48,143 nt of DNA. It comes from Ruminococcus sp. (GTDB taxonomy: Bacteria > Bacillota > Clostridia > Oscillospirales > Ruminococcaceae). This document shows positions 46,121 through 48,143 of the stretch, piece by piece. The stretch's first letter is position 1. Each line of letters starts with the position of its first letter. The stretch spans positions 1-48,143 of the forward strand of contig JAEELF010000061.1 in the NCBI GenBank assembly GCA_016288815.1, read 5' to 3'. The notes beneath the pieces were generated by a model that ran no database searches, was not told where the DNA came from, and was given only the letters and a program-made list of their open reading frames with translations. The position numbers and the translations under genes are program-made.

Positions 46121-47740
46121 ATGAAAAAACTGATCTCATGCCTGACCGCAGCCGCCCTTTGCGCTCCTAGCCTTGCTGCATTCCCTGTGTCTGCCGGAGA
46201 GAATGACGACCTGTGGGAGAGATTCCTCAGGTATGATCTCTGCATTACCGACTTCGACGCCCTGACTGCCGAGCAGCAGGAGCTGTGCCATTTCATCTTT
46301 GATACTGAACAGGCTGCAAATGATAACATCGTTTGCGAACGAGCAAGACGCACTCTTGCAGGTGACGATGTAGGCGACAGACTGACTGTCGAACAGCTTG
46401 AAAATGCTTATGGTCTGTGGGATAATCGCTCATTCTATACAACATACTATGGCGGCTGGCAGACATACATAAACTGTGTTCCGGACGTTATTTGTTTAAA
46501 CTATGAGTTTGATGGAAATAGTAATGATTATTATAACAAAACGGAATATTGGATTGATGATGAACGAAGCAGCTATGTGTTGTTCCGTGAAAAGGTTTCT
46601 CCCGATACGCAGAGTCACTTTGAAGTTTATGACGGTAATGATAAGTTGATCGAAACTATTCCGGTCAAATATGACTGCCCGATGAAGGATTTCCGTGGTG
46701 AGAAGGAATACATGGAAGGGTTCGGCATGATCGAAATTAACGGCGGCTGGTATTATACAAAGCCTGACGGAACAGCGGTTTTTGCATGGAGCAATTATTC
46801 TGGTAAACCGTCCACAGAAAAGATTACAGAACCATTTGTTATTGAGAGCGAGATAAATGGCTGCCCTGTAAAGGCAATCGAAAAGGGCGCTCTTGCACAA
46901 ACTCCTTTCACAGAGATCGTTCTTCCGGATACACTTGAGTGCATTGACCAGAATGCCTTTATGAATTGTGAGTATCTTGAAAAGATCGATTTCCCTGAAG
47001 GCCTTAAATATATAGCGAGAGGGGCGTTTTCGGAATGCAATTCCATGGCAGAAATAACACTTGATTGTCCGGGTCTGGTAGTAGCCGGAGGTGCTTTCTA
47101 TGATTTACAAAGTTTGAAAACTGCGTATATTAATGTCAATGATATAGGAGAAAGAGCTGTATCATTATGCGGAAACCTTGAAAGTGTCACTTTGGGAGAA
47201 AGTGTTGAAAACATCAGATATCAGGCGTTTTTTGGAGATGTAAGTCTTACTGACATCAATATTCCCATTAGTGTAAAGACTATCGGGCAGGAGGCCCTTG
47301 TTAATCTTAGTTCTGTGACAATACCGCCCACTATACAGGTCATAGGGGCATATCCTCATAAAACACCTCAAGAATTCACATCTGGCATAGAGCCTCCGCC
47401 ACCGAAAAGGCCACTTACTGACGAGCCCAAATGCGCATTCGCTAATAATTGCGTCATCTCCGGAAACGTCGGTTCTGAGGCGGACAGATACGCTGAGGAG
47501 TGGGGGCTGGAGTTTGTTGCTGTCGGGGGTGTATCCGGAGATGTTAACGGAGACAGCAGCGTAAATATGGCTGATGCAGTCAGCATTATGAGGAATACCG
47601 CTGACCCGGACGGCTTCCCGCTCACTGTGCGCCAGAAGCAGTACGCAGACGTCATCGGCAGCGACGGCGTGACCAACCTCGACGCGCTGACTATTCAGCA
47701 GTTCGAGGTTGGCATTGTAATGCAGTTGCCTGTTGTATAG
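46121..47740 (+). CDS. Secreted leucine-rich-repeat (BspA-like) protein with dockerin
   Basis: A 539-residue secreted protein. Signal peptide to about residue 25 (PVSAGEND). An unrecognised helical N-terminal module (about 26-105) is followed by a Tyr/Asn-rich region. LRR_5/BspA-type repeats occupy about 245-410 (TEIVLPDTLECIDQNAFMNC, KIDFPEGLKYIARGAFSEC), then a Pro-rich linker. A dockerin-like C-terminus (about 470-535) has a first loop DVNGDSSVNMAD and a weaker second (GSDGVTNLDA). The ATG follows AAAAGGAGGG. Bases of about 46430-47400 are visibly more AT-rich than the ends, suggesting a mosaic gene. LRR_5 proteins often mediate adhesion or protein contacts; the role here is unknown. Confidence 0.85.
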   Translation: MKKLISCLTAAALCAPSLAAFPVSAGENDDLWERFLRYDLCITDFDALTAEQQELCHFIFDTEQAANDNIVCERARRTLAGDDVGDRLTVEQLENAYGLWDNRSFYTTYYGGWQTYINCVPDVICLNYEFDGNSNDYYNKTEYWIDDERSSYVLFREKVSPDTQSHFEVYDGNDKLIETIPVKYDCPMKDFRGEKEYMEGFGMIEINGGWYYTKPDGTAVFAWSNYSGKPSTEKITEPFVIESEINGCPVKAIEKGALAQTPFTEIVLPDTLECIDQNAFMNCEYLEKIDFPEGLKYIARGAFSECNSMAEITLDCPGLVVAGGAFYDLQSLKTAYINVNDIGERAVSLCGNLESVTLGESVENIRYQAFFGDVSLTDINIPISVKTIGQEALVNLSSVTIPPTIQVIGAYPHKTPQEFTSGIEPPPPKRPLTDEPKCAFANNCVISGNVGSEADRYAEEWGLEFVAVGGVSGDVNGDSSVNMADAVSIMRNTADPDGFPLTVRQKQYADVIGSDGVTNLDALTIQQFEVGIVMQLPVV

Positions 47741-47821
47741 GCATAATGGTTTATTCTTTTACAATGAAACAGGGGGAGTGTACGGGAACTCCATATTACA
47801 CATCATAAAGGAGTAATAACC

Positions 47822-48143
47822 ATGAAAAAACTGATGTCATGTCTGACCGCAGCCGCCCTTTGCGCTGCGAGCCTTGCTGCATTCCCTGTGTCTGCTGGAG
47901 AGAATGACGAACTGTGGGAGAGATTCCTCAGGTATGATCTCTGCATTACCGACTTTGACGCCCTGACTGACGAGCAGCAGGAGCTGTGCCATTTCATTTA
48001 TGACACGGAACAAAACTCTAATGATACTATTAGATGCGAAAGAGCAAGGCGAGTTCTCGCGGGGGATGATGTCGGGGAGCGTGTGAGCCTTGATGAACTT
48101 GAGGGCGCATATGGAATATGGGATAATTATTCTACAGTTACAA
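47822..48143 (+). CDS. Tandem paralogue of the preceding LRR-dockerin gene, 5' part only
   Basis: Starts at ATG 47822 after AAAGGAG and runs off the window after 107 codons. The first 64 residues differ from the upstream gene at only five positions (M5, A16, E30, D50, Y60), including the same signal peptide. From about residue 65 similarity falls although the pattern CERARRxLAGDDVG remains. No convincing promoter lies in the 81 bases between the genes, so it may be read through. Whether it also ends in LRRs and a dockerin cannot be seen. Confidence 0.85.
   Translation, partial: MKKLMSCLTAAALCAASLAAFPVSAGENDELWERFLRYDLCITDFDALTDEQQELCHFIYDTEQNSNDTIRCERARRVLAGDDVGERVSLDELEGAYGIWDNYSTVT

Overview
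The window looks like chromosome from a gram-positive, cellulosome-forming gut or rumen bacterium of the Ruminococcus type (Oscillospiraceae). The reasons are: type I dockerin modules on at least four secreted proteins; lipoprotein-type substrate-binding proteins for ABC importers; strong GGAGG-type ribosome sites; many TTGACA-17-TATAAT promoters; and GC-rich third codon positions. No scaffoldin or cohesin gene, rRNA, tRNA, CRISPR array or transposase was seen. The genus is an inference.

Bases 1-8230 are housekeeping: the 3' end of secA, a small unknown gene, a class I methyltransferase, hslO (Hsp33), hflX, a large EAL-domain c-di-GMP protein with an unusual GIG-repeat beta-helix-like tail, and ychF.

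Bases 8237-28430 form a pectin/galactan region. It encodes a GH53 endo-galactanase with ricin-type lectin and dockerin, a cytoplasmic GH3 enzyme, an HtrA-type surface protease, a DUF11 protein, and a CUT1 sugar importer (binding lipoprotein and two permeases) translationally coupled to a GH105 unsaturated rhamnogalacturonyl hydrolase. It continues with a membrane-anchored serpin coupled to a frameshifted ECF-like sigma factor gene, a DUF6055 (Svx/AvrXca-like) protein with HExxH and dockerin, a PL1 pectate lyase with two lectin modules and dockerin, and a short decayed dockerin gene. The likely workflow is extracellular cutting of homogalacturonan and galactan side chains by dockerin enzymes, import of oligosaccharides by the CUT1 system, and intracellular trimming by GH105 and GH3.

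Bases 28562-31009 hold a three-gene envelope-glycan operon (GT2-GtrA fusion, phosphodiester glycosidase, small membrane protein). Bases 30979-34770 are a zinc-uptake operon read leftwards from a promoter with a Zur/Fur-like palindrome: small Cys/His membrane protein, ZnuA with an acidic loop, ZnuC, ZnuB and a lipoprotein. Bases 34907-41420 are a MacAB-like efflux operon (two long adaptors, permease, repeat-rich lipoprotein, ATPase) whose extracytoplasmic parts carry Met/Gly/Phe/Asp-rich low-complexity segments, including an exact 114-bp tandem repeat. A divergent OmpR-type response regulator without a kinase follows. Bases 42333-45984 are a YtrA-type GntR regulator with its ABC exporter and a CPBP protease. 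The window ends with two tandem genes sharing an almost identical 5' end, the first being a leucine-rich-repeat dockerin protein.

The most promising candidate for an undescribed system is the sigma factor/serpin pair. The serpin has the short cytoplasmic head and single membrane segment of the anti-sigma proteins that normally accompany this sigma family, with a serpin fold in the sensor position. This would suit protease sensing at the cell surface, although the sigma gene is frameshifted in this sequence.
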